From Elioraea sp. (GTDB lineage: Bacteria > Pseudomonadota > Alphaproteobacteria > Acetobacterales > Acetobacteraceae), in the NCBI RefSeq assembly GCF_022842375.1, contig NZ_JALHPR010000008.1:1-64000 (forward strand): DNA of 64,000 bases. The letters are read 5' to 3'. The notes below the pieces were generated by a model, which was given only the letters and a program-made list of their open reading frames with translations, was not told the DNA's origin and ran no database searches. How positions within the stretch are numbered: the first letter of the stretch is position 1; each line of letters starts with the position of its first letter. Below, one piece after another: positions 16,441 to 25,500 of this stretch. Position numbers and translations under genes: made by a program.

Positions 16441-18021
16441 TCAGTTCTTGCGGATGTTCCAGTAGAGGCGGGCCTGGCTCTGCAGCACGCCGCTGAGGTT
16501 GCGCCGATAGGCGGTGACGCCGCGGTACTGACCGAGGATGTAGTAGGGGACGACCTCATAGTAGAGGCGCGTCAGCTCCGCCGCGATGCGCTTCTGTTCG
16601 TCGGGCGATGCTGTCATGAAGGCGGTGCGCAGCCGCTCGATCCTCTCGTCGCAGGGCCAGCCGAATGGGCTGCGCTCGCACGCAGCGCCGGCAAAGGCGT
16701 TCATGATCGGGTTCTCGAGCCCCATCACGACATTCGCCGTGACGGTAAGCGACCATCCGCCGTCGCTGACTGGCGCGCGGTTCACGCGCCGTGAGGTGAC
16801 GGTCGACCAATCCATCGTCTGCAGCTCGACGTTCACGCCGAGCTGGCGGAGCATCTGCGTCGCCACCTGCCCGTGGGTGTTCAGGTGTGGAATATCAGAC
16901 GGCGCGATGAGCACGACGCGCTCGTTGTTGTAGCCGGCCTCGCGCAGCGCGGCGCGCGCGCGGTTCATATCCGGCCGCAGGTAGGGTTCGGCGCCGGCTG
17001 TCGATTCCAGCAGCGTTCCGCAGCCGAAATACGAGTGGCAGGTCTTCCAGTACTTCGGGTCGCCATAGGCCGCGCGGAGAAAGTTGGCCTGGTTGATCGC
17101 ATGCAGCAGCGCCTGGCGCACGGCGGGCTTGTCGAACGGCGGCTGCGTATGGTTTGGTCGCATGAAGGCATGGCTGCCGATCGGGTCGACCTCGGCCACG
17201 ACGACGTCGGGGTTGCGCTGGAGCAGCGCGATGAGATCGAGCGGCGGGTTCTCGAGCAGGTCGATCTCGTTGTTGTTCAGTGCCGCGACCTGGACCGCGA
17301 CATCGGGCATGTAGCGCCACTCGACGCGGTCGACATGCACATGCTTGCCGCCTGCCGTGCCGCTTGCTTCTCCCGCGCGCGGCACATAAGCGCGGTTCCG
17401 CTCATAGACGACGCGCGAGCCGGGCACCCACTGGTCTCGCCGGAACGTGAACGGGCCTGAGCCGATCACCTCCGGAACCTGTTGGTTCGGATCGGTCTGC
17501 GCGAGGCGTTCGGGCATCATGAAGGGAACCGAGCTGTCGACCTTCGCCAGGGCATCCAGCACGAAGGTCACCGGCGCGCGAAGCTTCATCTCGAACGTCT
17601 TGGCATCGACGACCTCGAGGCCGGTGACGAAGCCGAGCAGCGCGCGACCCATGGCATCGCGCGCGCCCCAGCGCTTCAGCGATGCGACGCAGTCGGCGGC
17701 CGTGACGGGGGCGCCGTCATGCCAGGCAAGCCCATCGCGCAGCACGAAGCGCCAGGTCAGCCCATCATCGCTGCGCGTGAAGCTGTCGACCATCTGCGGC
17801 TGCGGGCGCCCCTCTGCGTCGAGGCCGAACAGCGTGTCCCACACCAGGAAGCCGTGGTTTCGGGTGATGTAGGCCGTCGTCCAGATCGGGTCGATGTTGC
17901 GCAGGTCACCGATCGGGGCGACGCGCAGAACGGTCTGCGCGGTCGCACCACCGAGCGATGTTGCAGCGATTGCAGCCGCGATCGCAGCACCTGCGATCCG
18001 GCGCTGGAATGATGGTGTCAT
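16441..18021 (-). CDS. family-5 ABC substrate-binding protein
   Basis: A 526-residue periplasmic binding protein of the peptide/nickel (SBP_bac_5) family. A Sec-type signal ends at GGATAQ, and the mature protein opens TVLRVAPIGDLRNIDPIWTT. Conserved features include WRFVLRDGLAWHDGAPVTAADC and IGSGPFTFRRDQWVPG. A CHSYFGCG segment suggests a disulphide. The protein at 52866 has the matching CHSFYPC and similar flanks, so the two are paralogues. The ATG at 18021 has GGGAGAT upstream. It presumably feeds the DppB/DppC pair downstream and may import the substrate of the neighbouring amidohydrolases. Confidence 0.92.
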   Translation of the reverse strand: MTPSFQRRIAGAAIAAAIAATSLGGATAQTVLRVAPIGDLRNIDPIWTTAYITRNHGFLVWDTLFGLDAEGRPQPQMVDSFTRSDDGLTWRFVLRDGLAWHDGAPVTAADCVASLKRWGARDAMGRALLGFVTGLEVVDAKTFEMKLRAPVTFVLDALAKVDSSVPFMMPERLAQTDPNQQVPEVIGSGPFTFRRDQWVPGSRVVYERNRAYVPRAGEASGTAGGKHVHVDRVEWRYMPDVAVQVAALNNNEIDLLENPPLDLIALLQRNPDVVVAEVDPIGSHAFMRPNHTQPPFDKPAVRQALLHAINQANFLRAAYGDPKYWKTCHSYFGCGTLLESTAGAEPYLRPDMNRARAALREAGYNNERVVLIAPSDIPHLNTHGQVATQMLRQLGVNVELQTMDWSTVTSRRVNRAPVSDGGWSLTVTANVVMGLENPIMNAFAGAACERSPFGWPCDERIERLRTAFMTASPDEQKRIAAELTRLYYEVVPYYILGQYRGVTAYRRNLSGVLQSQARLYWNIRKN

Positions 18022-18045
18022 GTGATGGATCTCCCTTGCGCGCTG

Positions 18046-19488
18046 TCAGGCGCTGCCGGCGACGGGAAGGCTGAGCGGCGAAAGCTGGTCGGCCGGGAGC
18101 TTCACGTACGAGCGCGTCGGCGCCTCGTCGAGCGAGCGCTGCTGCCACTTCTCGACGTCGATGAGGGCCGATTCCATGTCCATCGTCAGCACCTCGCGGT
18201 CGCGCACGACCTGCTGACCGCCGATGAACACGTGTCGCACGACGCGGCTGCCGGCGCTGTAGATCATGCTGCGCAGCGGGTCGCGCACCGGCCGCATCGC
18301 CGGGTCGCGGATGTCGATCAGCACGATGTCGGCCTGCATGCCAGGTGCCAGGCCGCCAATGTCCGTGCGGTCGAGCGCGCGGGCCCCACCGAGGGTCGCT
18401 GCATCGAACACCTGGCCCGTCGTCAGCCGCTCAAGGCGCCCCGACGCGACGCGGCCGAGGATGGCGGCCCAGGCCATCTCCATGACGAAATCATGTGGAT
18501 GGCAATCCGTTCCGAGACCGACATTGATGCCGGCGGCAAGATAGTCGCCGAGGCTCTCCATCACGTGGCCATAGCGGGCAAACGGTGTCGGGCAATGCGC
18601 GACGGACGTGCCGGTTTCCTTCAGGATCGTCAGGTCGTCACGCGTTGGCCACTTCACCCAGGAATGGGTATCGATGAAAAGCCCATGGCCAACCGATGAT
18701 CCGGGTCCGAGCACGCCGAGATCATGCAGCCAGCGCACTGGCGTCACGCCATGGCGGCGCGTCATCTCGTAGAACTCGACGGCACTCTGCGCCGCATGGA
18801 TCTGCCAGAGCCGCCCGGTCTCGCGTGCGACGCGATGGCTTTCCTTGATGAGTTCCGGCGTGCAGGTGTCGATCTGCGCCGGATAGATCATGCCGGAGAG
18901 GCGCCCGCTTTCGTGCTTCTCGGCTTCCTCGACCGTCTCGATCGCCGCGCGGAACTGGCGCTCGCCGTCCGCGACATCCCACGCATAGTCGACGTGGTGG
19001 CCATTCTCCGAGTACCAGCGGGCGGATGCGAACATCGGCGCCGCGCAGACACGCATGCCGCTGCGCCCGAGGATCTCGACATAGCCAGGGTATGGGCGCA
19101 TCGGGATGTCGAGCACCGTCGTCACGCCGGAGAGCAGGAGCTCGCAAAGCGCCAGCTGCTGCGAGGCCGGATAGCCGTCGGGATGGAGGCGGAACGGGGC
19201 CTTGCTGTCGTAGAGGCCGCTGCCGAACAGCTTCGGGTTGCCGAGCTCCTCGACGATGCCCTTGCCGATCGTCTGCATCGAAGGGTGGGAATGGATGTTC
19301 ACGAAGCCTGGCAGCACCATGTAGCCGCTGCCGTCGATGACCGTGTCGGCCGGCTCATCCACCTTGCCGATCGCGCGGATGCCAGCCTCGTCAAAGAGGA
19401 TGTCGACGTTCCGCCGGTACTCGTGCTGCCCGCTCCCCTTGTCGAGAGCAACAAGCCATGGAGCGTTCCTGATCAGCGTCGTTGACAA
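18046..19488 (-). CDS. TRZ/ATZ-type amidohydrolase, paralogue
   Basis: A 480-residue amidohydrolase closely related to the one at 14968. Metal-binding elements are LPGFVNIHSHPSM (HxH), WQIHAAQSAVEF (His), TSVAHCPTPFARYG (His) and GLGTDCHPHDF (Asp). A TTG start at 19488 is chosen: GGAGGG stands 6 nt upstream on the coding strand, and the protein then begins LSTTLIRNAPWLVALDKG, like its paralogue, whereas upstream codons show no family similarity. It lies between two family-5 binding proteins. Duplication followed by substrate divergence is the likely history. Confidence 0.88.
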   Translation of the reverse strand: MSTTLIRNAPWLVALDKGSGQHEYRRNVDILFDEAGIRAIGKVDEPADTVIDGSGYMVLPGFVNIHSHPSMQTIGKGIVEELGNPKLFGSGLYDSKAPFRLHPDGYPASQQLALCELLLSGVTTVLDIPMRPYPGYVEILGRSGMRVCAAPMFASARWYSENGHHVDYAWDVADGERQFRAAIETVEEAEKHESGRLSGMIYPAQIDTCTPELIKESHRVARETGRLWQIHAAQSAVEFYEMTRRHGVTPVRWLHDLGVLGPGSSVGHGLFIDTHSWVKWPTRDDLTILKETGTSVAHCPTPFARYGHVMESLGDYLAAGINVGLGTDCHPHDFVMEMAWAAILGRVASGRLERLTTGQVFDAATLGGARALDRTDIGGLAPGMQADIVLIDIRDPAMRPVRDPLRSMIYSAGSRVVRHVFIGGQQVVRDREVLTMDMESALIDVEKWQQRSLDEAPTRSYVKLPADQLSPLSLPVAGSA

Positions 19489-19629
19489 GCCTAGCCCTCC
19501 GGTCACGGCGACGCGTCCCGGCATCGCCAGTCATTCATGGATCGCACCATCCACGCAACTATTCGGGCATGCAACGGCGTGGCTTGCAAGAACCTTGTAG
19601 CGATGCACCCTGCTTCCAGGCCGTCGTGG

Positions 19630-21189
19630 CTAGGGGGCCCTGCGGAGCGACATCGCGAGCGTCCGCTCATCGCTCCGCGGCTCGTAGGTCAGCCCCTTGC
19701 GGGTCGCCCAGATGTTCACCTGATGATGCAACGGAATGATCGCGACGTCCTCGACCGCAAGCCGCATCCCCTCGACGAGCAGTGTCTGCCGCGCCGCCGG
19801 ATCGAGCGTGGCGAGCGCCTGGTCGAGCAGCGCGTCGACGCGCGGGTTGCTGTAGCCCGAGCGGTTGAACCCGCCCCATCCGCGATCACGGTTGCGGGTG
19901 GCGAGCACGGCCTGGATCGGGCTGTCGAGCTCGCCCGTGCTGGTGCCGAAGCCGAGCATGCCGATCGAATACTCGTCACGCCCCGCCTTCGGGAAGTAGC
20001 TCGCGCTCGGCCCGATCTCGAGCGTGGTCTTCACGCCGATGCGCGTCCACATCTGCGCGATCGCCTGCAGCACGCGCGAGTCATTCACATATCGGTCGTT
20101 CGGCCCCGCGAGCACGATCGAGAATCCGTTCGGATAGCCGGCCTCGGCAAGGAGGCGGCGGGCCTGCTCGGGATTGTGGCGAGGCACGGCAAGGCTGGGA
20201 TCGTGGCCGGCCATCCCCGCCGGCAGCAACTGCCCTGACGCCGCAGCGTGCCCGCCCATCACGCTGCGCACGATGCCATCGCGATTGATCGCGATCGAGA
20301 GCGCCTGGCGAACCCGCTGGTCCTTCAGCGGGTTGCGCTGCATCGGCCTGCCTTCCGCGTCGGCGACGCCTGGCGAGACCTCACGCGCGTGATCGAGGTA
20401 GAGGAAGACATTGCGCGCGCCCGGCGCCGAGAACACCGCTAGTGCCGCATTGCCGGCAAGCGCCGTGGCGTCCTCCGTCGGCACGACATCGATCATGTCG
20501 ACATCGCCTGCCCTGAGTGCGGCGACGCGGGACGTGTCATTGGTCATCAGGCGGAACGAGACACGCTGCCACGGTTCGGGCTGGCCGTAGTACCTGTCAT
20601 TCCGTTCGAGGACGACGCTGGCCCCCGGCGTGTAGCTGCCGAGACGGTAGGGGCCCGAGCCGATCGCGACGCGACCACTGTTGAAGTCAGACGTCGACGC
20701 TCCCTGCGCCGCCTCACGCGAGACGATCATCACGTTGACGAGCTGGTTGGGCATCAGCGGGAACACCGCGCGCGACTTCATCCGCACGGTCAGCGGATCG
20801 ACGATCTCGAGCGCCGTGATTTGGCGGGTATAGAGCGTGAAGGCGCCTGGGCTGTTCTGGATGGTGGCGACGCGTTCGATCGAGAATACCACATCCTCGG
20901 CGGTCAACGGCGTGCCGTTGTGGAACTGCACGCCCGGCCTCAGCTTGAACTCCCAGGTCGTGTCGTCGATCGCACGCCAGGAGAGGGCGAGGTCAGGCTC
21001 GAGGCGGAATTGCGCATCCCGGCCAACAAGGCTGCCGAAAACGTGCTGGTGCAGCGCCATGTTGGGCGTCAGCGCATGGAAATGCGGGTCCATCGACGTG
21101 ACGGCGGCCCCGTAACCGATGCGAAGCTCCTGCGAGGCGGCGGGGAAGGCCGCAACGAGAAGCGCGGCCGTAAGGATTTGCTTCCGCAT
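19630..21189 (-). CDS. family-5 ABC substrate-binding protein
   Basis: A 519-residue periplasmic binding protein with a clear Sec signal peptide (MRKQILTAALLVAAFPAASQ). The mature start ELRIGYGAAVTSMDPHFHAL is typical of peptide/nickel-family proteins. WEFKLRPGVQFHNGTPLTAED and IGSGPYRLGSYTPGASVVL are conserved family blocks. AGGAGC lies 6 nt before the ATG at 21189. It shows no close relation to the binding protein at 16441. It is divergent from the amidohydrolase at 21266 across 76 nt, so the two may share a control region. No permease or ATPase is adjacent to it, so it may feed the DppB/DppC pair further left. Confidence 0.92.
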   Translation of the reverse strand: MRKQILTAALLVAAFPAASQELRIGYGAAVTSMDPHFHALTPNMALHQHVFGSLVGRDAQFRLEPDLALSWRAIDDTTWEFKLRPGVQFHNGTPLTAEDVVFSIERVATIQNSPGAFTLYTRQITALEIVDPLTVRMKSRAVFPLMPNQLVNVMIVSREAAQGASTSDFNSGRVAIGSGPYRLGSYTPGASVVLERNDRYYGQPEPWQRVSFRLMTNDTSRVAALRAGDVDMIDVVPTEDATALAGNAALAVFSAPGARNVFLYLDHAREVSPGVADAEGRPMQRNPLKDQRVRQALSIAINRDGIVRSVMGGHAAASGQLLPAGMAGHDPSLAVPRHNPEQARRLLAEAGYPNGFSIVLAGPNDRYVNDSRVLQAIAQMWTRIGVKTTLEIGPSASYFPKAGRDEYSIGMLGFGTSTGELDSPIQAVLATRNRDRGWGGFNRSGYSNPRVDALLDQALATLDPAARQTLLVEGMRLAVEDVAIIPLHHQVNIWATRKGLTYEPRSDERTLAMSLRRAP

Positions 21190-21265
21190 CGGTTCGCTCC
21201 TGGACGTTTTGCTGTCGCACGGTAGCATGCGCGCCACCGACGGCAAGGCGCGAGGAACATCCGAC
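21190..21265. promoter_or_regulatory. divergent promoter region, binding protein / amidohydrolase
   Basis: A 76-nt divergent spacer containing ribosome binding sites for both directions (AGGAGC leftward, GAGGAAC rightward). It must hold at least one promoter, probably overlapping. I see no convincing -35/-10 pair or operator. Confidence 0.35.
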
Positions 21266-22711
21266 ATGCAACCACTCCTCATCACGGGCGGCCTGATCGT
21301 TTCCATGGATGCAAGGCGGCGCGTGATCGAGAACGGTTCGGTCGCAGTCCAGGATGGAACGATTGTCGGGGTCGGCGATGCGGCGGAAGTCGCCCCCCTC
21401 GTCCCTGGCGCGCGCGTGATCGATGCGACGGGCATGGCCGTTCTGCCAGGTTTCATCGATGTGCATGCACATGCCGGCCACGGTCTCGTGAAGACGATGG
21501 GTGGCGGGAATGCGGAGGCGTGGGGCAGGGCCGTCCAGGCCATTTACTATCGCGGCTCAACGCCTGCGTTCTGGGGCGCTGAAGGTGCATTGTCGGCACT
21601 TGAGCGGCTCATGTGCGGCGTGACAACAGGCCTGTCGATCTTCGGATCATATGGCTACCGTGGCGATGATCCAGCCTATCCCGAGGCCCAGATCGCCGCC
21701 TACGCGTCGGTCGGCGTGCGCAACGTGATCGCCGTCGGGATCGGGCGCCGTCCGTTTCCAAACAGCTTCGTGCGCTGGGAGGGCGATGTCGCGACCGAAA
21801 CGTCAGCGACGCGCGAGGAGCAGCTTGCCGTCTGCGAGACGATCATCGCGCGCCATCACGGCGGCCATGACGGACGGACGATGGTCATGCTCGGCGCGCC
21901 ACTCTGGTACCCGGGCCAGGCGGAGCGTGACCCACAACTCGTGGGCATGACGCTCGAAGACATCGCAGAGGTGCGGGCGCTGTCACGCAGAAGCGGCGTC
22001 GGCTTCACCCAGGATGCCCATCGCCGGGGGACCGTGCGGGCCATCCATGCCATCGGCGCGCTGGGTCCGGACGCCTTGCTGTCGCACTGCATCGACATCG
22101 ATGCCGACGAGATCGCAATGATCGCCGAGACCGGGACGAAGGTCGCGCACAACCCCTCCGCCAACTACTCGATCCGTGGGCGATGCCCCGCGATCGAGCT
22201 CATGGACGCAGGAGCCGTGGTCGCGATCGCCTCCGACGGAACCGCTCCCGATCGCAGCTACGACATGTTCCGCCACATGTGGCAGGCGATGCACTATCAC
22301 CGCCGGCACTTCCGTGACGAGATGGTGTTTCCGCCCGGCAAGGCGCTGGAGATGGTCACGATCGATGCGGCAAGCGCCCTCGGCTTGGCGCACAGGATCG
22401 GTTCGATCGAGGTGGGCAAGCAGGCGGATGTCATCCTTGTCGACCTTGCGAAGCCGCATCTCTATCCGCCGAACATGCCGCTCTATCGGCTCGTCTGCTT
22501 TGCCGTCGGGTCTGACGTCGATACCGTGATCGTTGGCGGAAAGGTACTGATGGAGAAGCGTCGCGTGCTGTCGGTAGATCCTGCCGCCGTGCTGGAGGCG
22601 GCGCGCATCGAGACCGAGAAGGCAATCGCGCGAACAGGGTTGCATGATCTGCTCGCAACGCCCGCGGGGTTCTGGGGCGGCACGCGCTACGCGGGATCGG
22701 CGCGCGCCTGA
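21266..22711 (+). CDS. TRZ/ATZ-type amidohydrolase
   Basis: A 481-residue amidohydrolase. Metal-binding elements are LPGFIDVHAHAGHG (HxH), GFTQDAHRRGT (His), TKVAHNPSANYS (His) and VAIASDGTAPDRSYDM (Asp). The C-terminal IEVGKQADVILVDLAKPHLYP is typical of the chlorohydrolase/SsnA-like group. It differs more from the paralogues at 14968 and 18046 than they do from each other. The ATG at 21266 follows GAGGA. The rightward run continues with two amidase-signature genes and a Bug-type binding protein, suggesting a multi-step amide-degrading unit. Confidence 0.88.
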   Translation: MQPLLITGGLIVSMDARRRVIENGSVAVQDGTIVGVGDAAEVAPLVPGARVIDATGMAVLPGFIDVHAHAGHGLVKTMGGGNAEAWGRAVQAIYYRGSTPAFWGAEGALSALERLMCGVTTGLSIFGSYGYRGDDPAYPEAQIAAYASVGVRNVIAVGIGRRPFPNSFVRWEGDVATETSATREEQLAVCETIIARHHGGHDGRTMVMLGAPLWYPGQAERDPQLVGMTLEDIAEVRALSRRSGVGFTQDAHRRGTVRAIHAIGALGPDALLSHCIDIDADEIAMIAETGTKVAHNPSANYSIRGRCPAIELMDAGAVVAIASDGTAPDRSYDMFRHMWQAMHYHRRHFRDEMVFPPGKALEMVTIDAASALGLAHRIGSIEVGKQADVILVDLAKPHLYPPNMPLYRLVCFAVGSDVDTVIVGGKVLMEKRRVLSVDPAAVLEAARIETEKAIARTGLHDLLATPAGFWGGTRYAGSARA

Positions 22712-22752
22712 ACAGGGATCGACCATGCGCACCTTGTCCTCACTGCCATACG

Positions 22753-24168
22753 ATGACTGAACCTTGGCGGCTGACAGCGACTGAACTCGTGCGGCGGCGG
22801 CATGCCGGCCAACTTGGCGCTGTCGAGGTGGTGGCCGCGACGCTGGCGCGGCTTCGCGAGACGGCAGCCTCACTGAACGCCGTCGTCCACATCGACGAAG
22901 CCGGCGCGCGCGAGCAGGCGCAGCGGTTCGATGCCATGCCGCGTGCGATGCTTCCGCCGCTCGCCGGCCTGCCGATCCTCGTCCATGACCTGCTGCATGT
23001 CGCGGGAATGCCGACACGCTTCGGCAGCGTGGCCTTCGCGGATGATCCGCCGATGACGGGGGATGACCCCGCCGTGCTTGCCCTGCGCGAGGCAGGGGCG
23101 ATCATCCTCGGCAAGGCGAACGTTCCCGCGTTCGGCGCCGGCGCTGCCTGCGTGAATGACCTTCATGGAGCGACGCGCAATCCGTGGGATCTGGGACGGA
23201 CGCCCGGTGGCTCGGGTGGTGCCGCGGCCGTTGCGGCGGGGGCCGCGTTCGGCACGACAGGCGGCGATCTCGCGGGAAGCCTCCGTGTGCCCGCGTCCTT
23301 CTCCGGCCTCGCAGGATTGCGCCCCAGCGCGGGGCGTGTGCCGCGCCGCAGTGGCCCGCTCGCGTTCGACGACCTGAACGTGATCGGCCCGCTCGCGCGC
23401 TGTGTTGCCGATGCAGCGCTGCTGCTCGATGCGATGAGCGTCGCCTGCGGTAGCGATCCGCTCGCGCTTGGACCGCCGGCGACACCCTTCCTTGCCGAGG
23501 CGGAGGCGCCGCGGATGCCGTCATCGATCGGCGTTTCACATGCGCTCGGCCTCGCTCCCGTCGATGACGAGGTTGCCGCCTGTGTCGATGCCGCCATGGC
23601 GCGGTTCGCATCCGCTGGCGCGCGCGTCGCCGCCGCGACGATCGATCTCGCGGAGGCACCCGGCGTGTTTGCCGTCAAGCGCGCGCTGTGGTTCTCGATC
23701 GCGATGCGTCCTGTCGTCGAGGAGCGGGGAGCGCAGCTTCCCCCGTCGGTGACCGAGAACCTGGAGCGCGCGGAGCGCCTGTCGCTTGCTGAGGTCGCGG
23801 CCGCCGAGGCGGGTCGGGCACGGTTGTATGCGGCGATGATGCGTGGGCTTGCGGAGCACGGCGTCATCGCCAGTGCCGCGACGATCGTTCCCGCCCTTCC
23901 GCTTGGCCAGGCGCGCGTGACAGAAGCGCAAGGCACACGGTTCGAAGGCGGCGCGGTGGACTGGCTGCGCCCGACCACAGCGGTTACGCTCCTGGGATGT
24001 CCGTCTCTCGTCCTTCCCTGTGGGTTCACGTCCGGTGGGCTTCCCGTCGGCCTGCAGCTGATCGCCCCGCCACGGCAGGAGGCTTTGCTCCTGCGAACGG
24101 GGGCATGGCTTGAGCGCGCGCTGGGATTGGCCGATCGCCTGCCGATCGACCCACGAGGCGCTGCATGA
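22753..24168 (+). CDS. amidase signature family protein lacking the catalytic lysine
   Basis: A 471-residue amidase-signature protein with the overall fold intact: PPLAGLPI, LREAGAIILGKANVPAF, TRNPWDLGRTPGGSGG and ALVLPCGFTSGGLPVGLQ-like blocks. The nucleophile is present as Ser176 in GGDLAGSLRVPA. The catalytic Lys of the usual VKD motif is replaced by His78 (LVHDLLHVAG). The serine loop is shortened to TPGGSGGAAAVAAG (Ser154), one serine fewer than GGSSG. It may be inactive, altered in chemistry, or a subunit acting with the canonical amidase whose ATGA start overlaps its stop. The frame is otherwise undisturbed, which argues against simple decay. It starts 41 nt after the upstream amidohydrolase. 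Confidence 0.88.
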   Translation: MTEPWRLTATELVRRRHAGQLGAVEVVAATLARLRETAASLNAVVHIDEAGAREQAQRFDAMPRAMLPPLAGLPILVHDLLHVAGMPTRFGSVAFADDPPMTGDDPAVLALREAGAIILGKANVPAFGAGAACVNDLHGATRNPWDLGRTPGGSGGAAAVAAGAAFGTTGGDLAGSLRVPASFSGLAGLRPSAGRVPRRSGPLAFDDLNVIGPLARCVADAALLLDAMSVACGSDPLALGPPATPFLAEAEAPRMPSSIGVSHALGLAPVDDEVAACVDAAMARFASAGARVAAATIDLAEAPGVFAVKRALWFSIAMRPVVEERGAQLPPSVTENLERAERLSLAEVAAAEAGRARLYAAMMRGLAEHGVIASAATIVPALPLGQARVTEAQGTRFEGGAVDWLRPTTAVTLLGCPSLVLPCGFTSGGLPVGLQLIAPPRQEALLLRTGAWLERALGLADRLPIDPRGAA

Positions 24169-25463
24169 GTGATTCGTTCCCGCTTGCCCATGCCGCGCAC
24201 AGGATTGCGGCAGGGGAAGTGTCCGCCACGCAGTTGCTTGAGGTAGCCCTTCAACGTGTCACGGCGTCCGAGGCGCGAGTGCATGCCTTCACGATCCTCT
24301 CGATCGACGCGGCGCGCGCCGCCGCCGCCGCATGCGACACCGGGCCGGTGCGCGGTCCGCTCCATGGCGTGCCGATCGCCGTGAAGGACGTGTTCGATAC
24401 CGCGGACCTGCCCACCGCGTATGGCTCACCGATCTGGCAGGGGCATCGCCCGCGCGCCGATGCCTCGGCCGTTGCACTGGCCCGCGCGGCCGGGGCGGTG
24501 ATCCTCGGCAAGACGGTGACGACGGAGTTTGCGTCCTACACTCCGGGGCCCACGACGAACCCGCACGACATCGCACGCACGCCGGGTGGCTCATCCTCAG
24601 GCTCCGCCGCAGCCGTCGCTGCCGGCATGGTGACTGCGGCTTTCGGCACGCAGACGGCCGGCAGCATCATTCGCCCCGCGGCTTATTGCGGCGTCGTCGG
24701 CTACAAGCCGAGCTTCGGCGTGATCTCGCGTGCCGGCATGAAGCCGCTCGCCGAGAGCTTCGATACCGCGGGGACGCTGGCCTGCACCGTCGCTGATGCC
24801 GCGCTGCTCGCCGGTGTTGCGGCGGGCCGGCATGATCTGGCCGCTCCCGTGGCCGCCGATGCGTGGCCAACCATCGGGCTGTTCCGCTCCGACTGGTGGG
24901 ATGAGGCGGAACCCGCGCAGCGCGCGGCGATCGAGGCGGTTGCGGAGGGCTTGCGCAGTGATGGTGCGCGCGTCGTCGACCTGGCCGCTCCCGCCATTCC
25001 CTGGGTGAATGCGCTGCACAGCGAAGCGATGGCCTGGGAAGCCGCGCGCGCCTTCGCGTGGGAGCGTGCCGCGCAGCCTCATGCGCTTAGTCCAAAGCTT
25101 GCGGAGATCCTGACGCGCGGAGCGGCAATGACACCCGCCCGGCTCGAGGTGGTCTGGAGCGGTCTCGCGCGCGCACGGGCGAAGCTCTCTGCCCTGTTCG
25201 AGCGATGCGATATCGTGTTGACGCCGCCCGCTCCAGGCCAGGCGCCGCTCGGGCTGGATGGCACCGGTTCGCCGACCTTCAACAGGATCTGGTCACTTCT
25301 CGGCGGGCCCTGCCTGACGCTCCCGTGCGGGCGTAGCCCTGATGGCATGCCGCTCGGTGCGCAGCTTGTCGCTCTGCCGGGGCGCGATGCATCGTTGCTC
25401 GGCATGGCGAGCCGCGTCGAGAAAATCGTTTCGGCAATGTATGTTCCCTGCGCTGCGGCGTGA
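24165..25463 (+). CDS. amidase signature family amidase
   Basis: A 432-residue amidase with the complete triad: Lys74 (IAVKDVFDTADL), the serine loop TPGGSSSGSAAAVAAG (Ser143-145) and nucleophile Ser167 (GTQTAGSIIRPAA). It hydrolyses a carboxamide. The ATGA overlap with the previous gene couples their translation, so the lysine-less paralogue and this enzyme are made together. A Bug-type binding protein follows 37 nt later. The substrate is not deducible; small aliphatic or aryl amides are typical. Confidence 0.92.
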   Translation: MSDSFPLAHAAHRIAAGEVSATQLLEVALQRVTASEARVHAFTILSIDAARAAAAACDTGPVRGPLHGVPIAVKDVFDTADLPTAYGSPIWQGHRPRADASAVALARAAGAVILGKTVTTEFASYTPGPTTNPHDIARTPGGSSSGSAAAVAAGMVTAAFGTQTAGSIIRPAAYCGVVGYKPSFGVISRAGMKPLAESFDTAGTLACTVADAALLAGVAAGRHDLAAPVAADAWPTIGLFRSDWWDEAEPAQRAAIEAVAEGLRSDGARVVDLAAPAIPWVNALHSEAMAWEAARAFAWERAAQPHALSPKLAEILTRGAAMTPARLEVVWSGLARARAKLSALFERCDIVLTPPAPGQAPLGLDGTGSPTFNRIWSLLGGPCLTLPCGRSPDGMPLGAQLVALPGRDASLLGMASRVEKIVSAMYVPCAAA

Positions 25464-25500
25464 TCGCAGACGCCCACAGCGTTAGCATGAGAGGTCTACG

